Positions 11,345 through 22,640 of a DNA stretch of 64,000 nt are shown one piece after another (the first letter of the stretch is position 1; each line of letters begins with the position of its first letter). The notes under the pieces were generated by a model, which worked only from the letters and a program-made list of their open reading frames with translations, did not search any database and was not told the origin of the DNA. Origin of the DNA: Rhipicephalus microplus (Eukaryota > Arthropoda > Arachnida > Ixodida > Ixodidae); NCBI RefSeq assembly GCF_043290135.1, contig NC_134710.1:278214776-278278775 (forward strand), written 5' to 3'. Both the position numbers and the translations under genes were made by a program.

Positions 11345-11895
11345 CAGGTTTAAAAACCAGATTAAAAGACTAAAAGATGCTGGGTATCCCAACAGAATCA
11401 TCACACCCGTTTGCAAAACCCTCCTGCAGAAAGTAAAGTTAGACAGGACCAACAAAAAACAATGACCAAAACCTTTGCATGTTATACCACATCATGTGTC
11501 TCACAATTAAAAAAATAGCCAGCAGATATGATATTAGCGTGTTGTTTTCCACGCCTTGAAAGCTTTCAAAAGTGTGTGTACTAAACAGCAACAGGAATAG
11601 TCAATATTGCCTTATTCGTCACGAGAATAGGTTTACTTAATGCCAATTTAACGTTTGTAGAAGTATTTTTTATCAGGTAAACCAATGATCAGTGCATCAC
11701 TACACGTTCACTTATCCTTTCCGAGAGGGAGTATTCTTTTCACAGTTAAAGATTATTTTGTAGTGCTCACACGTGTCGTCGCGCATGAACACAGTTCTTG
11801 TACTCCGTATAAAAGCGCTCGTAGCACATTCATTAAATTCAGTTGACGGTCGGTGCTCTTTCCTGTCCTTTCTGTCTCTTCCTAAAGTTGTCATG
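11345..11895 (+). pseudogene. Penelope-like 3' part, opposite strand, GIY-YIG deleted, copy 1
   Basis: The plus strand reads RLKDAGYPNRIITPVCKTLL near 11368, then KVKLDRTNKK, which is the RT C-terminal/linker region of a Penelope-like element, followed by a degenerate linker. The part corresponding to the GIY-YIG domain is missing: homology jumps from near 11650 to near 11680, where the partner copy has some 230 bp. The 3' tail (AATTCAGTTGACGGTCGGTG near 11837) then resumes. Together with the minus-strand copy it forms a head-to-head pair. Confidence 0.7.
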
Positions 11896-12195
11896 CTGTG
11901 ACTAGCACACAACCACGATGAACCAACTCTCCCAAATTAAGCTCTTGTTACGTAACACGTAGACCGAATTTTGTATGAAAAGAAGGAGCGGTGCTTTTAA
12001 AATAAAATTTTTCACATACAACACCTAGACGGCATTCCAGGAAGTTCAGAAGGCAGCCACGTGACCAAATATTTTTCCTCTCCTAAATATTCCAGAAGTT
12101 CACTATTTTCAATGCAGCACGAGTTTTTCGAATACATTTGAGATGGTTGCCAAAATGGCTGGGACATTGGCATAAAGTGACCCAGCTGTGTCATT

Positions 12196-13094
12196 AGCCA
12201 TAATTATGCATTATCTCTTTTGTTTTTTGTGTGTTTTGACTCAGTTTTGTGTTCGTTTTTAGCTTATTGTGTTTCTGATCATTGTATTGGTTTCTTAACT
12301 ATTCGCTAAAGTTATATGTGCGAACTTGTATATGTTTGCATGTACATCATTTCTCATAACCAATTGTTATACATCCAGGAATACAAAGCTTAATCCACTG
12401 TGATTGTATACATTTGAAAACACTATCCATATATATTTTCGTGTGGATCACTTCTTGGGAACGATTGTGTACATGAAGGCGTATATAGTGAAATCATGGT
12501 GATTGTATATATTTGAAAGAATCATAAGTATATATTTGCCTGTATTTCATTCCTATTAACCGATTGTGTACATGAAGGAGTATTAAACTGGAAACCACTG
12601 GGATTGTAGGTACTTGAAAGAATTATAGGGATATATTAGCGTATATTTCATTTGTAGTCTCTATGTACTTGAAGCAGTATACTAAACTGAAACCAGTGTA
12701 ATTGTATGTTGCAAAGAATTGTCAATGAAGTGAAACTGAATAAATATAATAAACATTTGAGGTTGTTGCATGTGTAGTGTACGTATACGTGAACGTATAT
12801 CTGGTGAAAAAGTTGTGTGGCAGAAGAAAAGTTTATGTTTTATTTGCCTATTAAATAAACGCAATATGCAAGGGCAGCAAGACTTCATTTTCTGTAACGC
12901 GCATTATGCATATACTGTGAAGTATATATAGATCCAGCACAAGTTCATACACGATAGTACGCATTTATATTTTTGCCCAGACGCAATGAATGGAGCTCGA
13001 CAGGTGGCGCACCATTGATAATGAGGACCACTTTCTTCAAGTAGTGTGTAATCAGTGCATGCTGATATCTATTAGTGCAGTCTAAAAGAATACT
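12196..13094. other. A/T-rich inner part of copy 1
   Basis: No gene recognised. Contains several imperfect repeats of ATTGTGTACATGAAGG..GTAT spaced about 80 bp apart (around 12465, 12565, 12650), each followed by AAACCACTG..ATTGTA. It looks like a short degenerate tandem repeat with a period of about 85-100 bp. Confidence 0.45.
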
Positions 13095-13355
13095 GGCACC
13101 CCTGCCATGGGCACTCAACACCCTTGTGCACCCTTCTCGCACCCTCCTCAGAGGGTGCTAAAAAGTGATGGACATCGAAGGCACCCTTCCTTAAGGGTGT
13201 TTTTTTAACACCCTACAGTTTTTTTACATGTACACCCTATTCTAAGGGTGCATGAAAAAGCACCCTTTTTGGAAGGTGCTGAATTAACACCCTTAGGGTG
13301 TCGTCCACGGGACAAGCTCATTTACACCCTTCTGGGTGTAAAAATTTTTACTGTG
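13095..13355. repeat. TIR plus subterminal AAGGGTGC array, inner end of copy 1
   Basis: Repeated CACCCTT / AAGGGTG motifs (about twelve in both orientations) leading to the terminal ..GGGTGTAAAAATTTTTACTG. This is the inverted counterpart of the array at 5672-5862. Confidence 0.8.
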
Positions 13356-14544
13356 TAGACGTGCCCTGGGACTTGGGTCTGTTCTAGGCACCAGCACCGA
13401 GTCTAGGTTGGCGCTAGTGCGGATCGTCCAAACGTGAGGCGGATCGTCCTCGTCTCTCTCTCTGCAGCGCCGAACAATCATGTCCTCTTTCTCCATAGAT
13501 TGTATGGTCCTTGTCTGCTTCTTCTTCACGTTGCGTTCATTCCCACTGGCGTTTCTTCACTATGTAAAAAGTGTTGTACTTAGCGTGGCATTTTTTGTGT
13601 CTGGTTGGATCATCCTTGCAGCAAAGAGACATCTCGGTTCACAGTGGTGATATTTCGATGAATCATTGCAGCCACAACATCTGCATCTTTTACTTACTGG
13701 GTTGGGGCGAACGTCGGATTAATGTCCGAGTCGGCGACATGCGTAGCACGTCTGGTATTGCTTCTTGTATAGCACGCAATGGTGCTTCATTCCGTTGTAG
13801 TTGATGTGCGGTACTACACTTCCTTCGAATACGACGATAGCGTTTGCCATGTTTCCCATCATCTTCACATGCAATAACATCGGGTTGTGCTTGCTGCCGA
13901 TGTGTCTCACTATAATTTCAGGGGAGTCTTCGTCGGGTATCCCACGTGTGATGCCCTTGGTTGTATTTCTGGCGTGGCTGCGTACGCGCTCGCTGCGTAT
14001 TCTTTGTCTCCCATGCGTAGTTTCGAGGTTTCACAGTATCTTCTAGTTCTCCCTTCTGATGGGGTGCTTACTACTATTATAATATGTCTTTCGTTGACAG
14101 AAAGATAATGCATCTTGTTTCTTCTTGCTTCAGTCCAGTTGCGGAGCGTATGCTGTCGCCGATCCGAGCAGCATGCTAAGTCGAGGTGCTGAAGCCATCT
14201 GCAGGACGTAAGATGACCTTGATGTCGCCCACTGGCCAATTCGGTTTCTTGGTCGTTATGTTGAGTCTTCGCACGTTTCTAGGTGCTCATTTTACATACC
14301 TGTATTGATCGGTCATCGTGTAAGCTGTCTGCTCAGCAGAGTGAGTGCTTCCGACGCATGTTTTGCTTCCCTTGTATTTGGCCCGTACTTCAAACCACCC
14401 CTTCTTTTTTGAACCTCCATCGGCGATATTTCTTCACCGTAAACGTGGAAAACTTCCATTGGGGTCATAAATAGAACCGTTAAGCAAGTAGTAAGAGGGC
14501 GTCACTCTGCTCACTTTGCTCGGCCTAGTCGCTCACCGTGTCTG
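13356..14544 (-). pseudogene. LINE A, first half of ORF1 (spacer between the two TIR copies)
   Basis: The minus strand from about 14480 reads a broken LINE ORF1 protein. Near 14270-14215 is RLNITTKKPNWPVGDIKVIL; at 13890-13740 is IVVFEGSVVPHINYNG and then a zinc-knuckle-like CYACRRLGH; at 13690-13640 a Cys-rich block. A basic/acidic linker and PRTDPSPRARL follow at the edge of TIR copy 1. The frame resumes at 5671. Stops and shifts are present. Domain order (N-terminal domain, zinc knuckles, coiled coil) matches ORF1 of RNase H-bearing arthropod LINEs. Confidence 0.75.
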
Positions 14545-16009
14545 CACAGTAAAAATTTTTACACCCAGAAGGGTGTAAATGAGCTTGTCCCATGGACGAC
14601 ACCCTAAGGGAGTTAATTCAGCACCTTCCAAAAAGGGCGCTTTTTCATGCACCCTTAGAATAGGTCGTACATGTAAAAAAACTGTAGGGTGTTACAAAAA
14701 CACCCTTAAGGAAGGGTGCCTACGATGTCCATCACTTTTTTAGCACCCTCTGAGGAGGCTGCGAGAAGGGTGCACAAGGGTGTTGAGTGCCCATGGCAGG
14801 GGTGCCAGTATTCTTTCAGACTGCACTAATAGATATCAGCATGCACTGATTACACACTACATGAAGAAAGTGGTCCTGATTATCAATGGTGCGCCACCTG
14901 TCGAGCTCCATTCATTTCGTCTGGGCAAAAATATAAACGCGTACTATCGTGTATGAACTTGTGCTGGATCTATATATACTTCACAGTATATGCATAATGT
15001 GCGTTACAGAAAATGAAGCCTTGCTGCCCTTGCATATTGCGTTTATTTAATAGGCAAATAAAACATAAACTTTTCTTCTGCCACACAACTTTTTCACCAG
15101 ATATACGTTCACGTATACGTACACTACACATGCAACACCTCAAATGTTTATTATATTTATTCAGTTTCACTTCATTGACAATTCTTTGCAACATACAATT
15201 ACACTGGTTTCAGTTTAGTATACTGCTTCAAGTACATAGAGACTACAAATGAAATATACGCTAATATATCCCTATAATTCTTTCAAGTACCTACAATCCC
15301 AGTGGTTTCCAGTTTAATACTCCTTCATGTACACAATCGGTTAATAGGAATGAAATACAGGCAAATATATACTTATGATTCTTTCAAATATATACAATCA
15401 CCATGATTTCACTATATACGCCTTCATGTACACAATCGTTCCCAAGAAGTGATCCACACGAAAATATATATGGATAGTGTTTTCAAATGTATACAATCAC
15501 AGTGGATTAAGCTTTGTATTCCTGGATGTATAACAATTGGTTATGAGAAATGATGTACATGCAAACATATACAAGTTCGCACATATAACTTTAGCGAATA
15601 GTTAAGAAACCAATACAATGATCAGAAACACAATAAGCTAAAAACGAACACAAAACTGAGTCAAAACACACAAAAAACAAAAGAGATAATGCATAATTAT
15701 GGCTAATGACACAGCTGGGTCACTTTATGCCAATGTCCCAGCCATTTTGGCAACCATCTCAAATGTATTCGAAAAACTCGTGCTGCATTGAAAATAGTGA
15801 ACTTCTGGAATATTTAGGAGAGGAAAAATATTTGGTCACGTGGCTGCCTTCTGAACTTCCTGGAATGCCGTCTAGGTGTTGTATGTGAAAAATTTTATTT
15901 TAAAAGCACCGCTCCTTCTTTTCATACAAAATTCGGTCTACGTGTTACGTAACAAGAGCTTAATTTGGGAGAGTTGGTTCATCGTGGTTGTGTGCTAGTC
16001 ACAGCATGA

Positions 16010-16560
16010 CAACTTTAGGAAGAGACAGAAAGGACAGGAAAGAGCACCGACCGTCAACTGAATTTAATGAATGTGCTACGAGCGCTTTTATACGGAGTAC
16101 AAGAACTGTGTTCATGCGCGACGACACGTGTGAGCACTACAAAATAATCTTTAACTGTGAAAAGAATACTCCCTCTCGGAAAGGATAAGTGAACGTGTAG
16201 TGATGCACTGATCATTGGTTTACCTGATAAAAAATACTTCTACAAACGTTAAATTGGCATTAAGTAAACCTATTCTCGTGACGAATAAGGCAATATTGAC
16301 TATTCCTGTTGCTGTTTAGTACACACACTTTTGAAAGCTTTCAAGGCGTGGAAAACAACACGCTAATATCATATCTGCTGGCTATTTTTTTAATTGTGAG
16401 ACACATGATGTGGTATAACATGCAAAGGTTTTGGTCATTGTTTTTTGTTGGTCCTGTCTAACTTTACTTTCTGCAGGAGGGTTTTGCAAACGGGTGTGAT
16501 GATTCTGTTGGGATACCCAGCATCTTTTAGTCTTTTAATCTGGTTTTTAAACCTGACCTC
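16010..16560 (-). pseudogene. Penelope-like 3' part without GIY-YIG, copy 2
   Basis: Mirror of 11345-11895. The same internal deletion of the endonuclease region is present, so the deletion predates the duplication of the 7.7-kb element. Confidence 0.7.
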
Positions 16561-16689
16561 ACCCTTGTGCTAACATGACTTCTGAAGGGTGGCCTGAGTA
16601 CATGTGGTATCAATTCCTCTTTCTACTAATTTTGAATGCCCACTATCAAAAGGCAGAACATTCTTAGCACTCCTGGGCTGATAGCACCA

Positions 16690-17440
16690 GCCAATACCCC
16701 AACAGCATCATCACACTTGTTTGCGAAACCCTCCTGCAGAAAGTAAAGTTAAAGCAAACAGGACCAAAAGAAAAAGAGAATGACCAATCACCTTTGCATG
16801 TCACACGGTACTACGTACATAAGGTGTCTCACAATTTTAGGAAAAGAGCCAGCAGATATGACATTGTTGTTTTCCACCCCTTTCAAGCTTTCAAAAGTGC
16901 ATGTACTTACAGCAACAGGAACAGTCAATCTTGCACCATTCGTCACTAGAATAGGTTTACTGAATGCCAATCTACTTTGTATAACACACCGCTAACATGT
17001 GGAAAAGTAAACATAGGACAAACTGCGCAATGCTTCAATGATCAAGCAAGACAGCATGCTTTAAATGTTAAGAAGGGCTATAGTAGTCTCATGGCCGGAC
17101 ACCGTAAAGAATGTAAGTGTAGTCCTAGGTTTCATAAAACACGGTTTTTGAAAAAAAAGCAAGCAGAAAAATGAGAGATTTTAGAACTCTTTATCAGGAA
17201 GGTCAAGGATCAATGCATCAGTACACCTTCACTTATCTTTTCCGAAAAAGAGTATTCTTTTCTCGGTTAAAATTATTTTGTCATGGTCACACATGTGTTG
17301 TTGCAGATGAGCCCTGGTCTTGTGTTCAGTATAAAAACGCTCGTAGAACCTTCAATAAAATTCAGTTGACAGCGCTCTTTCCTGTCCTTTTTGCAATAAG
17401 ATTTTTATTACAGAAAGAATTTCATTTTCTTACAATTTAG
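16690..17440 (+). pseudogene. Penelope-like 3' part with GIY-YIG, copy 2
   Basis: Mirror of 10461-11210. The GIY-YIG block (PLTCGKVNIGQTAQCFN, GHRKECKCSPRF) lies at 16977-17150. Compared with copy 1 the frame is shifted right after the lysine run near 17160, splitting the C-terminal part into a separate frame at 17171-17440. Confidence 0.8.
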
Positions 17441-18221
17441 GTATAATGATAACTTTTTATTATATCACAACATGGAGCAAATTGCATCTCAATACGGACA
17501 AAAATCACAATTTTGTGAAATTTGTGATATTTTCTCGTATACTTCAGCAGCTTGAGAGGTCTAAAGATATTTTTTCCTCAAAATATACCTTCTGTGGAGT
17601 AAGTATTCACTGCTCAGATATTCATACAAAGTGCAATATTGCAATAAAAAATGCATACATAACACATTTTGGCTTTATTCTTGGAAGCGAATGTGGCAAA
17701 AAAATTGCACTATTATTATTGACCTTCAAATACCTTACAGAAGCACATTTACTTAACAGGTAGACCGAATTTGCTTTAGAAAAAATAAGCGGTAGTTTTA
17801 AAACAAAATTTTCCACAAACAGCACACAGACGGCATTATGCCAGGAAGTTATAAGCCAGCCACATGAACAAACTTTTTTTCTCGCTGAAATATTCTAGCA
17901 GTTCACTGTTTTCAACGCAGTAAGCCAGCACTTTTTTTTTCAAATACAATTCAGATGGTCGCCAAAGTGGCTGGGACGTTTGGCATGGAATGGTCCAGCT
18001 ATATCTAAGCAAAATAACTTACACAAATAACAATGTTTGTTCATCTACCATGACCACACTCGAAAAAAAGTTGTTCAGGCATTGTGACACTAAAATTTTC
18101 AGCGTCGTACTGCCTGAACAACTTCTTTGATAAACTCCAAACTCACGCCGAGAAAAAGCCGCTCAATCACGGTGGTTGTTAAAGGCCTTGCGGCCGTAGA
18201 CAATGTTGAAAATAAAAAAAA

Positions 18222-18371
18222 TCAACTCATCAGTGCTGTCACTCCTTCTTCGTCATTACTGACACGGAAGATTTTTCGGTTATCCATGTGGAGGTTCAGG
18301 AAGTAGGCTTGCTCTAGCTAGGCTGGGGTCGGGGGGTAGACTACGCAGGACGTCAGCGGCACCCTCTCATC
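18222..18371 (-). other. Exon-like block 3, copy 2
   Basis: Mirror of 9529-9680, with the AG acceptor (TGTAATA on the plus strand) preserved. Confidence 0.4.
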
Positions 18372-18735
18372 CTGTAATAAAAGCAAATATGACTTCTCAT
18401 AAAATGATGTTGGTGCTGTTCTGGCAGCACCATATATAAAGAATGTGTAGTGTGTATCCTTCGAAATGGCGTGTAATTGACATTACACGGAACTCAAAGC
18501 ATACAACCCATACATTCCAATAATTTCGTATGATAAAGATAAGGGTTTTCCAGCATACAGCAAATTCCCGAAATGAGGTGAAGTGTAAGACTACAGCTCA
18601 AAAATGGCACTTACGAAAGCTTGAACTCACCTAAGAATCAAATTCCTTCTAGGGTAGTGAGCCAGTGTGAAAAACAATTCCTAAAGTACAACGTTCAGAA
18701 CATGTAACATTAATCAAAATGCACAAGAAACTTAC

Positions 18736-18821
18736 CTCTTCATGTGCAAACAGTGAAGACATCTCTGCTTTCTCTTTTACATGAGAACAAATGATCTTCG
18801 GCGTGGCACTAGCGAAGAGGT
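18736..18821 (-). other. Exon-like block 2, copy 2
   Basis: Same 86 nt as 9079-9164, with intact TTTTGCAG acceptor and GTAAGT donor. One substitution changes the penultimate codons (FVHEE to FAHEE). The open frame is kept. Confidence 0.45.
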
Positions 18822-20153
18822 CTGCAAAAAAAAAGTAAAAGATTTACTGACTTTAATCACGCCTCTAACAATCTGAGGAATTGTTACAAGTCACCGATCA
18901 GTGCGATTCTGACTGCCTCTATAAGGGCATCAAAAATGAACAATTTTCTCGTTCTTTCTACCCTCACAAGACGCTCCGTCAATGGAATCTAATCCAAATT
19001 TGACGCTGTGCTTCCTATTTGCCTGCTTTCTAGACGTAGGGCTGCGAACATGTGTTTTGTGCACCTAATCTAGCACAGAAATTCGTCATCTATAATTCAA
19101 TCATCTATAATTCAATCATCTTAATTCATTGTAATTTGATAAAAAATGTGATAGCTCGTCCAGTTTTTAATGAGTTGCGGGCCTGCAATAGGTGCTGCCA
19201 TGCACGTATGAAAGTACTTCTTTGAAAAAAAAATTCAAAGCTTGCTTTCAGAAAAAGCGTCTGGCATAATTCGACAACCAAGCCCATCCTCTGATGGCAA
19301 TCAGAGGCACGCTATTAGCGATTATTGACTACGGGATTTACAAACGCAGCCCGTGCCTAAATACTCAGTTAAACACAATCACGCAAGTAAGAGCGTTCGA
19401 ACGACACCAACGCGCGCGAACGCCGACTACGTTGCAGCAGCCATGGCTTATGCTAGAGCAACCACACATAGCTCCAACAGTCACGTATACTCTCTCGATT
19501 CTGTTATAACGCCGAACATTATCGCAGATGAAAGCGAAGCACGAAAACAGCAAACAGAAACGAGGGAAAACAACGCACGGCGATGGCCACAACAACGCGC
19601 CTTTGGAAGTCTGCCAGATCTTTCCCTGTTGCTGGTGGCACTTGTCCTAAATAGCTTAAAAGACCGAGGCGCGCGTGCTGGGAGCATTGCGGCATATCAG
19701 CACCTCCAACTATACCGTCTTTAAGCAAAAAAAAAAGCCATTTCGTACAGTGCGCCTCTGTACATAATTTTTGCTTTTTCTTTCTTTTTTTACGCTTACA
19801 CCTACAGAAGCACGTTGCACATTTGAGTATTAATAGAAATGTTATTACGATGTAGCCCAAAGCACATCTTAAAACAATATCAATCACTTTGTGCAGTGTA
19901 GAGACAATGTGCGATCAGCAACTAATCCCGCCCTTGTTAAGTGATCACATCACTCACTGTATGAGTGATGCAGGCACTTACACAACATCGCGCATAGCAC
20001 TGTGAATTCGTTAAGTCACACGTTTAATCGGGCATCTGCAACAGGCCCGCGAACGCATGCTGTTGTAAATGGCTGGCAGCCTACTTCGGCAGAGCTGCTG
20101 CAGACGCCCAGCTAGCGCTGTATGATTACTACCTACGAAAACAGTACACTCAC

Positions 20154-20246
20154 CGTTAACAGGCCCACGTTGTCCGTGTCCGCCACTCCATGAATATTCC
20201 TTAATCCGAGCGTCACTTCGAACACGGTGTCATGCGTGACCACCAT
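20154..20246 (-). other. Exon-like block 1, copy 2
   Basis: Mirror of 7651-7743, with the ATG and the GTGAGT donor both retained. The CpG-rich upstream segment is at about 20255-20530. Confidence 0.4.
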
Positions 20247-21299
20247 TGAATATGCGCCTGTTCGCTAGAACACACACAGCGACCAAGACCCCAGACCAAC
20301 GCAACGCATTTGAAAGACGATGAGACAGAGAGAGCGACGTTGAGAGAGAGAAGGAGCGGCGGCGCCGCAGCTGTCGACGCAGGTGTTCGGTGACGCAACT
20401 ATTCGCTTATCTACGCCGCCCTTGTGGGAGCTACGCTGGCCGGGGTGAGCGGGGGGGGGCGGAGCGGGAAACCCGCCAGGACGGCGCCGAAAGGCAAACG
20501 CTATGGCGCATACGGCGGACGGCCGTTCGACGCCGAATGACTCCTTGTAAATGGCAACTCTCCTTCCAGTCAGTCTCACAGCGACGTAGGTATTTACCAG
20601 CCTCAGGTTCCTTGAGTATTTTGACGGAATGCGATTGCAGTGGGCGAAAAATAGTGAAGCAAAACTTGTGGAAAACAAAGTGCACCATGGAATGGCCAGA
20701 AACAATAATTATTTCGTCCTCGGTGGCATTAGCGGGAGAGCATCGCTACAGCTTTTTCCAGAGGAATTTCTTTTTGCATTGTCTGTGTCCGGCGCTTCCG
20801 CGTATGGTGCCGCAAACACTGAATGCGTAGTCGAAGCTGGAACAAATTAATCCACAGTCGCGGATGTTTAGAAGGCTTGTCACGCACCACGAAACGTGCC
20901 GAGGTTGTTATAACAAACTTTTTGCTGACCACATGATCAGCACATAATTCCATATGGTTACCCAATGAGCTAGCTAAGCACCTGTAGCAAAGGCACGGCA
21001 CGTTCTTGTTAAACGTTGTTAATATAAACGATGGTTGTGCATAAATGCAGTGACAGCTTTCCGTGGGAATTGGTCATAACCCACGTTTTCGGGCATAGAA
21101 GCACCTCAGCGGACCTAATCAGCTACCACAGCAAGTTCAAGTTCGTAAGCAACGATCAAGTACGAAAATGTGCAGCTGATTTCCATGTACTGAATAGTCC
21201 GTGTACAGTGCGTTGACCACCGCCATTCCTTAAGCCACCTCCCATATAGACTCCCAGTCTCAACAGGTGTGGGACCTTAAACAATAAGAAGCAGTGCCT

Positions 21300-21560
21300 C
21301 CCCCCCGCACACACACACCCACACACACGAAATTCTAGGGCGCACGGGCTGATACACACGCATACTTATTCACAGGTGCACACACATACACGTATACACA
21401 CAAGCGGCCACACACACACGCGACCGTAAACGCACGCATGCATGGGCGTACACATGTGCACAGGCACGCTTAACACAAGCACGGACTCGCACATACACGC
21501 TCACGCACACATGCACGGGTGTACACACAATCGCGCTTACACGCACACGCACCCATACTC
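21300..21560. repeat. Degenerate (CA)n microsatellite, copy 2
   Basis: Mirror of the (TG)n tract of copy 1, shortened and interrupted by CCC. Confidence 0.8.
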
Positions 21561-21757
21561 GGGCGAACATTATTTGTGTGTATATAATCCATAGCAAACA
21601 TGCAGCTTATAACCAACGCTAAGGAAAGCTTTCGTAACATGGATTGCAGTTAATTGCCATTATAGATGAAACGCGATTTGCTTCTGCTGACATTCTGCTG
21701 TATTCGGAGAGCACCTTCACACATTCTAAGTCAATTAGGCCGTCATATAACGCAAGG

Positions 21758-21988
21758 TCCACATATTCGTGCAGTAGCTGCGCTGCTCGGCCGCAAATCC
21801 GAAGGTCGCGGGTTCGATGCCGGCCGTGGCAGTTGAATTAAGGCGGAGGCGAAAAGGTAGAAGCCTTTGCACTGTGCGATATGAGCGCTCATTAAAGAAC
21901 ACCAAATGGTGAAAATCTCTGCAGCTTTCCACTACAACGGCCCTCATAATCATATCGAGGTTTTTGAGACGTAAAATCCCAAATATTA
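21758..21988 (+). repeat. SINE fragment inside TIR element copy 2
   Basis: Mirror of 5905-6135; here the SINE reads on the plus strand, with the B-box-like GGGTTCGATGCC at 21810-21821. Confidence 0.7.
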
Positions 21989-22221
21989 TAATTATGTGTT
22001 CTTCTTATGCTGCATATTCCATCTGATGAATCGGCACCTACACCCTTTAAGGCACAAAAGCACCCTTAGAGCCCATTTTAGGGTGCTATCGAGGCAAGCA
22101 CCCAAACAAAGGGGTGCTTTTTTTCAATCGACCATTTATGGGTGTTAAAGGGTGTTGCAAAGGGTGCTTTCTCGTAAAAGCAACCTTTTTACACCCTTTT
22201 GGGTGCAAAAATTTTACTGTG

Positions 22222-22640
22222 TGCAGCGCGAGCGACGGCGTCAACCACTGCTGCGTTCGACTTAGTTCGTGTGCCAGTGTGACACCGCAATAAATGCACT
22301 GCAGTGATCATAAAAAACGGCTCACCTGCAAGAAACTTAGTATTGGCAGGGTTCGCTGACCTTCCCAAAACTGCTGAGCGATATGTCGTTGATCGGAGAG
22401 CGGAAGTTTCACCACAAACATAAAACATTCGGGGAGCCGACATGAAACCCGTACGCACTCCCTGGCCCGTCGTCGCCTCCCCCGAGGCCCTTCTGTCAAA
22501 GAAATAACGCCGCCGTCGACGTGACGTGCTAGGCAGATCAGCGGAGACATTGCCTGTTGCGGCAGCATCAACGTGCGCTGAGATCAAAATTTTAAAATGC
22601 TACCTGCGCTGTAGTTTTCCCAACAAGGGTAGGTTTCTTC
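22222..22640 (-). mobile_element. Probable 5' untranslated part of LINE A
   Basis: Sequence continuing LINE A upstream of TIR copy 2. It is GC-rich compared with what follows. A minus-strand frame (22587-22189, 132 codons) has no recognised domain. Assignment rests only on its position beyond the insertion and on the TG duplication. The outer limit of LINE A is not defined. Confidence 0.4.

Larger units (their letters stand above)
9895..12195. repeat. Internal, older inverted repeat within copy 1
   Basis: Sequence from about 9895 to 11210 matches, inverted and diverged, the segment from about 11390 to 12195. Examples: GCCACTTTGGC near 9931 versus GCCAAAATGGCTGGG near 12150; AGACCGAATTT at 11962 versus AAATTCGGTCT at 10128; CTGCAGGAGGGTTT at 11163 versus AACCCTCCTGCAG at 11418. 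The arms are clearly less alike than the two 7.7-kb copies, so this palindrome is older than the duplication. The inner part is Penelope-like sequence. Confidence 0.75.
5672..13355 (+). mobile_element. 7.7-kb TIR element, copy 1
   Basis: A large DNA-transposon-like unit beginning CACAGTAAAAATTTTTGCAC and ending with the inverted equivalent ..TTTTTACTGTG, the two ends being imperfect terminal inverted repeats. The flanks are TA on both sides (5670-5671 and 13356-13357), a 2-bp target-site duplication. The host is ORF1 of LINE A, and removing the element with one TA restores its minus-strand reading frame across the junction, which fixes the boundaries. Contents in order: subterminal motif array, SINE, (TG)n, CpG-rich segment with exon-like blocks, a strong hairpin, a head-to-head Penelope-like palindrome, A/T-rich DNA, second motif array. 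I find no transposase, so it is probably non-autonomous. CAC..GTG termini recall CACTA/Transib-type ends, but the 2-bp duplication does not settle the superfamily. Confidence 0.88.
14545..22221 (-). mobile_element. 7.7-kb TIR element, copy 2 (inverted)
   Basis: Reverse-complement copy of 5672-13355, about 99% alike by eye. Paired coordinates add up to about 27900 at the inner end and 27893 at the outer end. It begins CACAGTAAAAATTTTTACAC and ends ..TTTTACTGTG. The flanks are TG on both sides (14543-14544 and 22222-22223), again a 2-bp duplication, but TG rather than TA. Differences from copy 1 include a shorter (TG)n, changed C-run lengths and scattered substitutions (for example GTACATGAAGAG versus GCACATGAAGAG in exon-like block 2). 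The host is the 5' part of LINE A. Confidence 0.88.

Noticed and set aside
5672..22221. Inverted duplication as an unsplit-adapter or assembly artefact
   Set aside because: Arms end exactly at TIRs, have different 2-bp duplications, differ from each other by scattered substitutions and repeat lengths, and the outer flanks are not mirrored. Read-level proof is still not available here.
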